37,614 nt of DNA from Candidatus Omnitrophota bacterium (lineage in GTDB: Bacteria > Omnitrophota > Gorgyraeia > Gygaellales > Profunditerraquicolaceae). Made by a program: the position numbers and the translations under genes. Where the stretch lies: contig JALOBQ010000002.1 in assembly GCA_023228185.1 (NCBI GenBank), positions 1-37,614 of the forward strand. The letters are read 5' to 3'. Below are positions 31,241 through 37,614 of this stretch, piece after piece (the stretch's first letter is position 1; every line of letters starts with the position of its first letter). The notes beneath the pieces were generated by a model that was not told the origin of the DNA, ran no database searches, and saw nothing but the letters and a program-made list of their open reading frames with translations.

Positions 31241-33331
31241 TTAATTACTCTTTGGCTCTTGCGCCTGCTTCTTACTTAAATTAATCCTGCCTAATTCATC
31301 GATACCAATGACTTTGACTCTGATCTCATCGCCGATTTTAACCACGTCTTCCGGCTTTTTAACAAAAGTATCGGAAAGTTCTGAAACATGGACTAATCCC
31401 TCTTTACGCGGGGCGATCTCAACAAAAGCGCCAAACTGCATCAGGCGCTTTACTTTTCCAATATAAATCCGGCCAACCTCGACATCTTCGGTAATCGCTT
31501 TAATCATTTTGATTGCCGCGTCCGACCCTTTAGCGTCAGTTGAACCAACCAGCACAGTGCCGTCATCCTTAATATCAATACTGGCTCCGGTAGCCGCGAT
31601 AATTGCTTTAATTGTTTTGCCGCCCGGGCCGATTAACTCTCCGATTTTCTCCGTATTGATCTTTAGAACATCGATCCGTGGAGCAAAGCTGGAAAGTTCC
31701 TCTCTGGGTTGGCTTAAAGCAGTATGCATCTTGTCAAGTATGAAAAACCTTCCTTCCCTGGACTGAACAAGACAAGCCTTTAAAAGTTCAAGCGATATAC
31801 CGTCGATCTTAAGGTCAAGCTGAACCGCGGTAATCCCTGTTTTTGTCCCGGCGACCTTAAAATCCATATCACCAAAATGATCTTCTAAACCAGCAATATC
31901 CGTAAGAATTACCGTTTTATCGCCTTCTTTAACCAAACCTAAAGCTACACCACCAACTGCCTCTTTGATCGGCACTCCGGCGTCCATCAATGAAAGAGTG
32001 GCCGCGCAAACAGAAGCCATACTGCTTGAACCGTTAGACTCTAAAATTTCAGAAACTACCCTTACTGTGTAAGGAAACTTTTCTTTTGAAGGCAATATCG
32101 CCAAAAGCGCTTTCTCCGCTAAAGCACCGTGGCCAATTTCGCGCCTTCCCGGGCCACGCATCGGTTTTGTTTCGCCGACGCTAAAAGAAGGAAAATTATA
32201 GTGCAGCATAAAAGATTTTTTCTTTTCGCCTTCTAAAGCTTCGACTAATTGTTCATCATCTCCGGTGCCTAAAGTGGTGATCGCTAAACTTTGCGTCTGG
32301 CCGCGCGTAAAAAGGCTTGAGCCATGGGTACGCGGCAGAACGGAAACTTCGCAGCTAATCGGCCGGATCTCTTTAAAAGTCCGCCCATCAATACGCCTAT
32401 TTTCATTAAGGATCATCTTGCGTACCTGTTTTTTCTCAACTTCATGCAGGCCGGCATAGATATCCACAGCTTCGTAGCCTTCGGCAACCAACTTCTCTTC
32501 CAATTCCTTAGTTAAAAGCGCGATCTCTTCCTCACGCTCCTCTTTCTTGCTTAACTGGTAAACCTTATTTAATTTTTCTTGAGAAAGCGATTCAATCTTT
32601 GTCAATAATGCAGGATCGATCGACTTAAATTCTATATTATCGGCTTTTGGGCGGCCATACAGCTTTTTAAATTCCTCTTGCATCAGCAGGATCGGCTGTA
32701 AATTTTCCACGCTAAATTTAACCGCGTCAAGATAAATGTCTTCGGAGACCTCATTTGCTCTTGACTCTAACATCACCACGCCTTTTTGATTGATTGTAAC
32801 GACAACTTCCAGATCTGCTGTTTCAAGCTGCTCATAAGTAGGATTAAGCACAAACTGTTCGTTAATCCTCGCCACTCGGCAACAGGCAAGCGGGCCGTTA
32901 AAAGGAATATCCGATATGCTTAAAGCGGCGCTTGCGCCGATCAAAGCTAAAATATCAGGATCATTTTCCCCATCGCTGGACAAAACAATCGCGATAACCT
33001 GCACTTCATTTAAAAAGCCTTCGGGAAATAATGGGCGGATGGGCCGGTCAATAAGACGGCTTGTTAAAATTTCACTTTCCGATGGGCGGCCTTCACGTTT
33101 GAAAAAACCACCCGGGATCCTTCCGGCGGCATAAGTTTTCTCCTGGTATTCGACTGTTAAAGGAAAAAAATCCTGGCCTTCCTTTATCTTTTTAGACATG
33201 CAGGCGGTAACCAATACCACAGTGCCACCGTAGCTAACGGTCACTGAACCGTTGGCTTGCTTGGCGATCCTTCCGGTTTCTAAAATAAGCTCATCCTTAC
33301 CAAATTTTATTTTCAGGCTATTATTTTGCAT
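31241..33331 (-). CDS. pnp: Polyribonucleotide nucleotidyltransferase (PNPase)
   Basis: PNPase degrades RNA phosphorolytically from the 3' end and is part of degradosomes. It is 696 aa. Both RNase PH-like halves are seen: the first with GGTVVLVTACMSKK and GFFKREGRPSESEILTSRLI, the second with RRIDGRTFKEIRPISCEVSV, TRGQTQSLAITTLGT, GPGRREIGHGALAE and the active-site DAGVPIKEAVGGVALGL. A KH domain (KIGELIGPGGKTIKAI) and an S1 domain (GRIYIGKVKRLMQFGAFVEI) end the protein. It follows rpsO by 48 bp without an evident terminator; rpsO-pnp is a classical operon. Confidence 0.98.
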   Translation of the reverse strand: MQNNSLKIKFGKDELILETGRIAKQANGSVTVSYGGTVVLVTACMSKKIKEGQDFFPLTVEYQEKTYAAGRIPGGFFKREGRPSESEILTSRLIDRPIRPLFPEGFLNEVQVIAIVLSSDGENDPDILALIGASAALSISDIPFNGPLACCRVARINEQFVLNPTYEQLETADLEVVVTINQKGVVMLESRANEVSEDIYLDAVKFSVENLQPILLMQEEFKKLYGRPKADNIEFKSIDPALLTKIESLSQEKLNKVYQLSKKEEREEEIALLTKELEEKLVAEGYEAVDIYAGLHEVEKKQVRKMILNENRRIDGRTFKEIRPISCEVSVLPRTHGSSLFTRGQTQSLAITTLGTGDDEQLVEALEGEKKKSFMLHYNFPSFSVGETKPMRGPGRREIGHGALAEKALLAILPSKEKFPYTVRVVSEILESNGSSSMASVCAATLSLMDAGVPIKEAVGGVALGLVKEGDKTVILTDIAGLEDHFGDMDFKVAGTKTGITAVQLDLKIDGISLELLKACLVQSREGRFFILDKMHTALSQPREELSSFAPRIDVLKINTEKIGELIGPGGKTIKAIIAATGASIDIKDDGTVLVGSTDAKGSDAAIKMIKAITEDVEVGRIYIGKVKRLMQFGAFVEIAPRKEGLVHVSELSDTFVKKPEDVVKIGDEIRVKVIGIDELGRINLSKKQAQEPKSN

Positions 33332-33379
33332 ACTTATTTTCTCTCTCTCGTCTATTAATTATCAGGTGTAAATTTTAAA

Positions 33380-33649
33380 TTACTTTCTCAAGTTCAGTTT
33401 TCCCAGGATCTCTTCGTACTTCTTCATATCCTTGTCCTTGAGATAATTGAGGAGGCTGCGGCGTTTGCCGACCATCAAAAGCAACCCGCGGCGAGAATGG
33501 AAATCTTTCTTATGGCTCTTAAAATGATCGCCTAATGAATTAATCCTCTCGGTTAAAATCGCAATTTGCACTTCAGCAGAACCGGTATCCCTGGCATGCA
33601 CCTTAAAATCATCAATAATTTTAGCTTTCTTTTCTTTGACCAAAACCAA
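33380..33649 (-). CDS. rpsO: 30S ribosomal protein S15
   Basis: S15 is a primary 16S rRNA-binding protein of the small-subunit platform. Conserved segments include KKAKIIDDFKVHARDTGSAE, then VQIAILTERINSLGDHFKSH and HSRRGLLLMVGKRRSLLNYL, all standard. I choose the TTG at 33649 as start: the ribosome-binding site GGGAGG (33664-33659) ends 9 bases before it and the product is 89 aa, the family length. A GTG at 33658 is also in frame, but it directly abuts that site with no usable spacing. The gene has its own promoter and leads into pnp. Confidence 0.96.
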   Translation of the reverse strand: MVLVKEKKAKIIDDFKVHARDTGSAEVQIAILTERINSLGDHFKSHKKDFHSRRGLLLMVGKRRSLLNYLKDKDMKKYEEILGKLNLRK

Positions 33650-33658
33650 TTTCTTCAC

Positions 33659-33664
33659 CTCCCT
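33659..33664 (-). promoter_or_regulatory. rpsO ribosome-binding site deciding a TTG start
   Basis: GGGAGG on the minus strand, directly followed by GTG. Spacing to the GTG is zero, while spacing to the in-frame TTG at 33649 is 9 bases, within the normal range. This supports TTG as the start of S15. Confidence 0.75.
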
Positions 33665-33679
33665 TTCAATAATTTATTG

Positions 33680-33708
33680 ATTATACGTTAACTCATTTGA
33701 TAAGTCAA
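33680..33708 (-). promoter_or_regulatory. Promoter of rpsO-pnp
   Basis: TTGACT (33708-33703) and a perfect TATAAT (33685-33680) are separated by 17 bases on the minus strand. Transcription should begin near 33673, leaving only about 24 bases before the TTG start. Confidence 0.88.
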
Positions 33709-33719
33709 TAAATTATCTT

Positions 33720-33845
33720 TTATTTCTTGCCTAATAACTCCACGATCTTGTTTAACTTGATTACCACTAAAACGCTAAAAACCACGAACCAAACAGTTAA
33801 TCCCAAAGAAATCAAACCCGCTACGAAATTTGCCGCATTAGTCAT
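33720..33845 (-). CDS. 41-residue membrane peptide, unknown function
   Basis: A short gene that I do not recognise. The ATG at 33845 has a strong AAGGAGGA ribosome-binding site about four bases upstream, and the frame runs 41 codons to TAA. The protein begins MTNAANFVAGLISLGLTVWF; after this comes VVFSVLVVIKLNKIVELLGK. One membrane helix covers about residues 7-29, followed by a short basic amphipathic tail with three leucine-rich turns. It stands alone between arfB and the rpsO promoter (45 bp after the arfB stop). The strong ribosome-binding site, clean hydrophobic segment and filled spacer argue that it is real. It could be a small membrane-protein partner or a toxin-like peptide; nothing decides this. 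Confidence 0.72.
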   Translation of the reverse strand: MTNAANFVAGLISLGLTVWFVVFSVLVVIKLNKIVELLGKK

Positions 33846-33890
33846 AACTTCCTCCTTATTTATTTGTTAATATTAGCATAATAATTTGAA

Positions 33891-34304
33891 TTATGCAACT
33901 TCAATCTCGTGAATTTTACTGCGCCTGATTTTCTTTTCTGAACGCTTGCGTTTATTATCCAACATCCTGGCTTTCTGGGCAGCGCTTTTTTTACGGTTCT
34001 GCCTGCGCAGTTTTTCCCGTTCTGCTTGCGCCTTAAGGATTTGCCTGGCATAAAGCTTGGCTAATTTCTCCGCCAAAATCTTTCTGGCAAAATAGCGATT
34101 TTGCGCCTGCGAGCGTTCAATTTGGCATTTAACTTCTAAGCCTGTAGGTAAATGTTTTAAATAAACACAGGTAGATGTTTTATTAACGTTCTGTCCTCCG
34201 GGAGCGCTGGAACGGATAAACTTTTCCTCAAGCTGGCCTTCAGGAATGATCAAAGATATCTCCGGCGTAGATAGAGTATTTATTTTATTCAACAATCTCT
34301 GCAT
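33891..34304 (-). CDS. arfB: ArfB-like peptidyl-tRNA hydrolase (GGQ ribosome rescue)
   Basis: ArfB (YaeJ) rescues ribosomes stalled at the end of an mRNA without a stop codon by hydrolysing peptidyl-tRNA. The protein is 137 aa, the length of ArfB and far shorter than a true release factor. The catalytic GGQ is at residues 36-38 (SSAPGGQNVNK), followed by TSTCVYLKHLPTGLEVKCQ. The C-terminal third is strongly basic (REKLRRQNRKKSAAQK and NKRKRSEKKIRRSK), as expected for the tail that enters the empty mRNA channel. It lacks the codon-recognition domain of RF1/RF2. Its start lies inside the end of the upstream gene, so translation is probably coupled. Confidence 0.9.
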   Translation of the reverse strand: MQRLLNKINTLSTPEISLIIPEGQLEEKFIRSSAPGGQNVNKTSTCVYLKHLPTGLEVKCQIERSQAQNRYFARKILAEKLAKLYARQILKAQAEREKLRRQNRKKSAAQKARMLDNKRKRSEKKIRRSKIHEIEVA

Positions 34305-34938
34305 TGATTTTTTTAATTAAGCTTTCTAATTCCCTAACCAGCGGAGCGCTCAAAAGTTTAAGCACTTCAGTTTCCCGTTTAAGCGATTTTAAAGAACCCA
34401 GCAAACGATTAAGCGTGGCGAACTTTCTCTTCTGTTGAGCCTCTTCAGGCTCAAGCTCCTGCCTTTGCCGGATTAACGCGGTAAGATCTTTTTTTGCTTC
34501 TATTGCCTGGCGGCCATTCTCAAAAATACCTTTTTTAAGGCTGGCGTAATCAGCGCTATCCGGAGTTAATTTATTTTTAGCCTGGCGCAAAACATCAATC
34601 GCTTCATAGCTGGGCAAACTGGCAGGGTTGGCTTCAAGCATAAATTCTTCCTTAAGATAACGCGGCTCCTCTTTCTCCAGAAAATAATACGATTTCAGCA
34701 GTTTCATCGCCGTCTGCTTGCGAATGCCTATTTCTTTAGCCGCGTATATATCAAAACTGCTATAGCCCCATTCTTTATATAATTTATCTTTCCAGGCCGA
34801 ATACAGACAACGGCCTAATTCGATCCAGGAACTTTTAAAACTTTTAGCGCTTTCCAATATGTGGTAACGCAAGCTTCCCGCGTCTAAATTCTGCATTTTC
34901 TCTTCAAGATTTTGCAATGATTTTGGTTTGTTTTCCAT
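34285..34938 (-). CDS. Predicted helical protein of unknown function
   Basis: A 217-aa protein that I do not recognise. There is no signal peptide and no membrane segment. The N-terminal half is rich in aromatic and charged residues: FKSSWIELGRCLYSAWKDKL, then EWGYSSFDIYAAKEIGIRKQ and TAMKLLKSYYFLEKEEPRYL. The stretch SSFDIYAAKEIGIRKQTAMKLL looks like a helix-turn-helix. The second half is a long charged helix that may form a coiled coil (about residues 150-215). A DNA- or RNA-binding role is possible but unproven. It overlaps arfB by 20 bp and follows the AsmA-like gene by 17 bp. Confidence 0.85.
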   Translation of the reverse strand: MENKPKSLQNLEEKMQNLDAGSLRYHILESAKSFKSSWIELGRCLYSAWKDKLYKEWGYSSFDIYAAKEIGIRKQTAMKLLKSYYFLEKEEPRYLKEEFMLEANPASLPSYEAIDVLRQAKNKLTPDSADYASLKKGIFENGRQAIEAKKDLTALIRQRQELEPEEAQQKRKFATLNRLLGSLKSLKRETEVLKLLSAPLVRELESLIKKINAEIVE

Positions 34939-34955
34939 AATTTTATAATTCCCGG

Positions 34956-36095
34956 TTAATTCCCTATTGATTTTAGCCCATCGGTGAAATTCTTTATCTT
35001 CTCCACTGTTTTAAGCACTTTACTTGCCAGGTCAACGGGAGACTGGTTGGCCAAGTTCTTCATCGCCGCATTTAAAATAATACCCTTAACCTTATTAGGA
35101 TCCAAAGCCGGTTTATCCAAGAGAGTGTTTATTGTAAACTCAAAATCCAAGTTACCAGATTCATCAGCGAACAAATCTAAAGTATTCTGCGTAATATCCA
35201 ATCCGGACAATTCCTCGAAACTGTCTTTGGCCATATTCTGCTGGCCATAGACTAAAGCAAAAAGGCGTAAATTATTGGTAATCTCCAGTTGATTATCTTT
35301 TGCCTTGAACAAACTAGTCAAATCCAGTTTACCGGTAGAGATTTTTTTATGGGAAATAAAATTGCCGTAATAAGGCGCAAACTGCGCTACCTCTAGGCCT
35401 TTTAACTCTAGTTTAGCATCCATATTTTTAGCCGCCATATCTACCCAGCCTTTAGCAAACAGGCTTCCCAAAGCCCCGCCGGATTTATCCGTAAAATCAG
35501 CGCTAAAATCAAAACGCATATTCAAAGATGTAGGCGGAAAAATATCTTTAGCAAGATTCAAATTAATTTTATCAACAATTAGCTCGTAATCGGCGGAAGT
35601 TACTGTCTTGTCCGTAAAAATTACTTTGCCATTTTTGATCTGCAGGCCGGCCAAGTAAATATCCGGCGGCTTGCCGCCGGTTTGCTTGGGCACGGGCAGA
35701 TTAAACTTGCCAGGCGCACTTTGCAGAAGAGTAATTTCAGGCTCTAATAAATCCAAATTATTAATCACTAATTTACCGGCAAAAAAACCCAGCGGATTGA
35801 TGGAAATGGAAACCTGCTTGATTTTCACCAGGGTTCCGATTTCCAATTGCGAAAGGTGCACGCGTAACGGCAGGCTTAAATCAATGCTTTTTAATTTCGC
35901 TGTGGTATTTAAATTTTTTTGTATCTGATCAACGACGATCTGCCTGCCGAAAATACCGAATATTAATTTTGCCAGGATGAACAAAACCAGCAAAAACCCC
36001 AGTAAAAATATCAACCATTTGAATTTCTTCAGCAATCCAGCCACTTTAAGCTCCTGATCTTTATTTTTAAAACGTTTTAGCCCGCTTTCAGGCAA
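34956..36095 (-). CDS. AsmA-like envelope protein
   Basis: A 379-aa protein with a short basic cytoplasmic start, one membrane anchor at about residues 29-49 (LIFLLGFLLVLFILAKLIFG) and a long periplasmic part rich in beta strands. The motif order (IDLSLPLRVHLSQLEIGTLV, then ISINPLGFFAGKLVINNLDL, then LLEPEITLLQSAPGKFNLP) is typical of AsmA/DUF748-like proteins, which have been linked to lipid transport or membrane maintenance in diderm envelopes. Internal repeats of the form NLDLLEP and GLQIKNGKVIF fit this. Overlap with the plsC end is 19 bp, so the two are coupled. Assignment within the AsmA group is uncertain. Confidence 0.8.
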   Translation of the reverse strand: MPESGLKRFKNKDQELKVAGLLKKFKWLIFLLGFLLVLFILAKLIFGIFGRQIVVDQIQKNLNTTAKLKSIDLSLPLRVHLSQLEIGTLVKIKQVSISINPLGFFAGKLVINNLDLLEPEITLLQSAPGKFNLPVPKQTGGKPPDIYLAGLQIKNGKVIFTDKTVTSADYELIVDKINLNLAKDIFPPTSLNMRFDFSADFTDKSGGALGSLFAKGWVDMAAKNMDAKLELKGLEVAQFAPYYGNFISHKKISTGKLDLTSLFKAKDNQLEITNNLRLFALVYGQQNMAKDSFEELSGLDITQNTLDLFADESGNLDFEFTINTLLDKPALDPNKVKGIILNAAMKNLANQSPVDLASKVLKTVEKIKNFTDGLKSIGN

Positions 36096-36802
36096 TCATC
36101 GATTTTTACGCGCACCAAGTCGCGAAGTTTAGCAAAGTCCGCGGAGCTAAAAGGCTCCGTGGAGATAGCCGGCAAGACCGTTACCTTGACAAAAGCTTTA
36201 TCTTTGAATATCCAGCTGCCCCGCGGAATAGCTTCGCGGGTGCCATTAATACAAATCGGCAACACCGGCTTTTTCTCTTTGATCGCCAACTTAAACGCGC
36301 CATTCTGAAATTCATTCATTTGATCAGTCTGGCTGCGTGTGCCTTCGGGAAAAAACAAAACCGACATACCGTTTCTTAACCACAAAGCAGCCTGATGATA
36401 AACACGCTTAATGCTGGCAAAATCTCCGCGCTCTAATTTGATGTGTTTGATCAAAGTCAGGCACCAACCCATAAAAGGAATATTAAAAAGGCTGGCCTTG
36501 GCCACCCATTTAAACTGCATGCGCGTCTTATAAAGCACGACAATATCAGCTAAACTCTGGTGATTGGCGATCACCACGTAAACCTCTTTCGGATTGATAT
36601 TTTCCAAGCCGCTCACCTGAATATTCCAATAAGGATTCAACGCGCTCACCGCGTCAGACCACCAGAAACACTGCGCGTGAGTGGCCTTCTTCAATTTATC
36701 AAAAGGCCAAAGCAGCAGGTTTAAAATAAAAACCACGATAAATAATAAAATCGTCAGTATGATACTGCCTAGCCAAATAACTATAGAAAGTAAAGTTTTC
36801 AT
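36077..36802 (-). CDS. plsC: 1-acyl-sn-glycerol-3-phosphate acyltransferase (PlsC family)
   Basis: PlsC acylates lysophosphatidic acid to phosphatidic acid at the inner membrane. It is 241 aa with an N-terminal membrane helix (about residues 5-31). The acyltransferase motifs are NHQSLAD (His81 and Asp86), the basic stretch KWVAKASLF, VLFFPEGTRSQTDQ and VLPICINGTREAIP. All are diagnostic of the PlsC family. A good promoter lies directly upstream and would give a transcript starting only 2-4 bases before the ATG; no Shine-Dalgarno is present, so translation may be leaderless. It is the first gene of the group that leads to arfB. Confidence 0.93.
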   Translation of the reverse strand: MKTLLSIVIWLGSIILTILLFIVVFILNLLLWPFDKLKKATHAQCFWWSDAVSALNPYWNIQVSGLENINPKEVYVVIANHQSLADIVVLYKTRMQFKWVAKASLFNIPFMGWCLTLIKHIKLERGDFASIKRVYHQAALWLRNGMSVLFFPEGTRSQTDQMNEFQNGAFKLAIKEKKPVLPICINGTREAIPRGSWIFKDKAFVKVTVLPAISTEPFSSADFAKLRDLVRVKIDDCLKAG

Positions 36803-36810
36803 AATTTATA

Positions 36811-36839
36811 ATTATGTCTTAGTAAAACCGCTTTGTCAA
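36811..36839 (-). promoter_or_regulatory. Promoter of plsC, nearly leaderless
   Basis: On the minus strand TTGACA (36839-36834) and CATAAT (36816-36811) are 17 bases apart. The expected transcription start, about 36804-36806, is 2-4 bases from the plsC ATG at 36802. Confidence 0.8.
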
Positions 36840-36861
36840 ACAATTAAACCCCATCTTAAAA

Positions 36862-37614
36862 TCAACGCCTTACCGCCGAAGGGCAAATTTGGTTATAAGC
36901 GCAATAAGTGCATGCCTTGAATTCAGGTTTAGCCGGATAATCCTGTTGGCGGATCCCCGCGGAAACTTTTAAGATATCTTCTTTTATATCGCCTAGATCA
37001 TTTTCCGTTAACGCGTGCCTGCCGATGATCCCTGGCTCTAAAAAGTATAATGCCACCGCCGTTGGCAAAACACCAAATATCTGCTGATAAGCTAAAGCGT
37101 AAAGCGCCAGCTGTTTACTTTCTTTGACCCGTTTATCCGCATCTTTTTGGGCCTTGATCGCTGAGGTTTTAAAATCCATAATTACCGCATCAGATCCATC
37201 TATATCTATACGGTCAAACCTGCCATTGATCTTGTTATTGGCAATTACAAAAGAAAAATCTTTCTCGATGAACTTCGGGATAACGTTACGGCTTTCCTCA
37301 TCATTGTAGAATCTAATCAAAGCCTCTCGGCCAACACGAAAACGCTCCTGCTGATGCTTGAGATCCAAAAATCCCTCCGGGTCGAAATTAGCTGCGAAAC
37401 AATCCAGAAGAGCGCCTACAGCCATCTGCTCGCCATTAAGTTTACGCAAAAGATAACTGCTCACAGCCTGATGCATTGCCCGGCCGTAAATAACCGTATG
37501 GTGTTCCATAATCGGCACGCGCAATATATTTACATATTTGTATTTTAAAGGGCAGGTTAAATAATCATCGATCTGATAATAACTTAAGCTAACCAGCTTA
37601 TCCGGCGGTATCTT
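36862..37614 (-). CDS. C-terminal PD-(D/E)XK nuclease part of a helicase-nuclease (5' end outside window)
   Basis: The frame is open to the right edge: 30 more codons (with VSLSYYQIDDYLTCPLKYKY) precede the first possible internal start, TTG at 37524. The segment LSYYQIDDYLTCPLKYKY and the following HTVIYGRAMHQAV are typical of the nuclease domain at the end of UvrD/PcrA-like or AddB-like recombination proteins. Nuclease motifs: His in GRAMH, Asp in GRFDRIDIDG and the DFKTS pair. Cysteines in LTCPLKY and CTYCAYNQIC give four ligands in the AddB/Cas4 type iron-sulfur pattern. The likely role is double-strand-break end processing. The helicase part would lie outside the window, so family membership is inferred. 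Confidence 0.85.
   Translation of the reverse strand, partial: KIPPDKLVSLSYYQIDDYLTCPLKYKYVNILRVPIMEHHTVIYGRAMHQAVSSYLLRKLNGEQMAVGALLDCFAANFDPEGFLDLKHQQERFRVGREALIRFYNDEESRNVIPKFIEKDFSFVIANNKINGRFDRIDIDGSDAVIMDFKTSAIKAQKDADKRVKESKQLALYALAYQQIFGVLPTAVALYFLEPGIIGRHALTENDLGDIKEDILKVSAGIRQQDYPAKPEFKACTYCAYNQICPSAVRR

Noticed and set aside
33860..34051. 63-residue minus-strand frame overlapping the arfB 3' end
   Set aside because: It is a second frame of the lysine- and arginine-rich ArfB tail, and its low-complexity product is a by-product of that composition.
36862..37524. Stand-alone Cas4-like nuclease starting at TTG 37524
   Set aside because: The frame continues 30 codons upstream to the window edge with conserved nuclease-domain residues including a cluster cysteine; no CRISPR genes are nearby.

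Overview
The window is a dense block of bacterial housekeeping genes. Almost everything is on the minus strand; the only convincing plus-strand gene is a pncC/cinA-type gene at 25424-25897. The cell envelope looks diderm-like: MurE carries the DNPR motif of meso-diaminopimelate-adding enzymes, and there is a lipobox lipoprotein, an AsmA-like protein and a PlsC acyltransferase. Base composition looks AT-leaning. Gene order and protein character suggest an uncultured lineage such as Omnitrophota or a PVC/Elusimicrobia relative, but that placement is an inference. No mobile element, prophage or CRISPR array was seen.

In the direction of transcription (high to low coordinates) the layout is as follows. 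(1) 37614-33380: the C-terminal nuclease part of a helicase-nuclease cut by the window edge, plsC, an AsmA-like gene, an unrecognised helical protein, an ArfB-like GGQ protein, a 41-residue membrane peptide, and rpsO with its own promoter. (2) 33331-25932: pnp, ftsK, a RodZ-like HTH gene, rimO, pgsA and pgpA, tightly packed. (3) 25897-25137: the plus-strand pncC gene, divergent from an FMN-riboswitch leader with a terminator. (4) 25136-20365: ribBA, ribH, nusB, a PHP phosphoesterase, ribD and ribE, so all riboflavin steps except the kinase, which is ribF further on. (5) 20218-12206: tRNA-Pro(CGG), acyP, ligA, a lipoprotein, an MBL-fold hydrolase, xerD, a tRNA nucleotidyltransferase-like gene, rbfA, nrnA and ribF. 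(6) 12118-1: a classical division and cell wall (dcw) cluster from a strong promoter: mraZ, rsmH, ftsL, ftsI, murE, murF, mraY, murD, ftsW, murG, murC (cut by the left edge). Many junctions overlap by 1-4 bp, which suggests translational coupling.

The most notable observations are these. mraZ has an in-frame TAA at codon 33, while its promoter and three GTGG boxes at exact 10-bp spacing are intact. Two spacers, about 8 kb apart, hold related 7-bp tandem repeats. The pncC and ribBA promoters share the same -35 bases on opposite strands. plsC appears to have a nearly leaderless transcript. A 41-residue membrane peptide with a strong ribosome-binding site lies between arfB and rpsO. A REP-like palindrome follows ribE. 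I did not find a clearly new multi-gene system; the unusual content is mostly regulatory and in the spacers.
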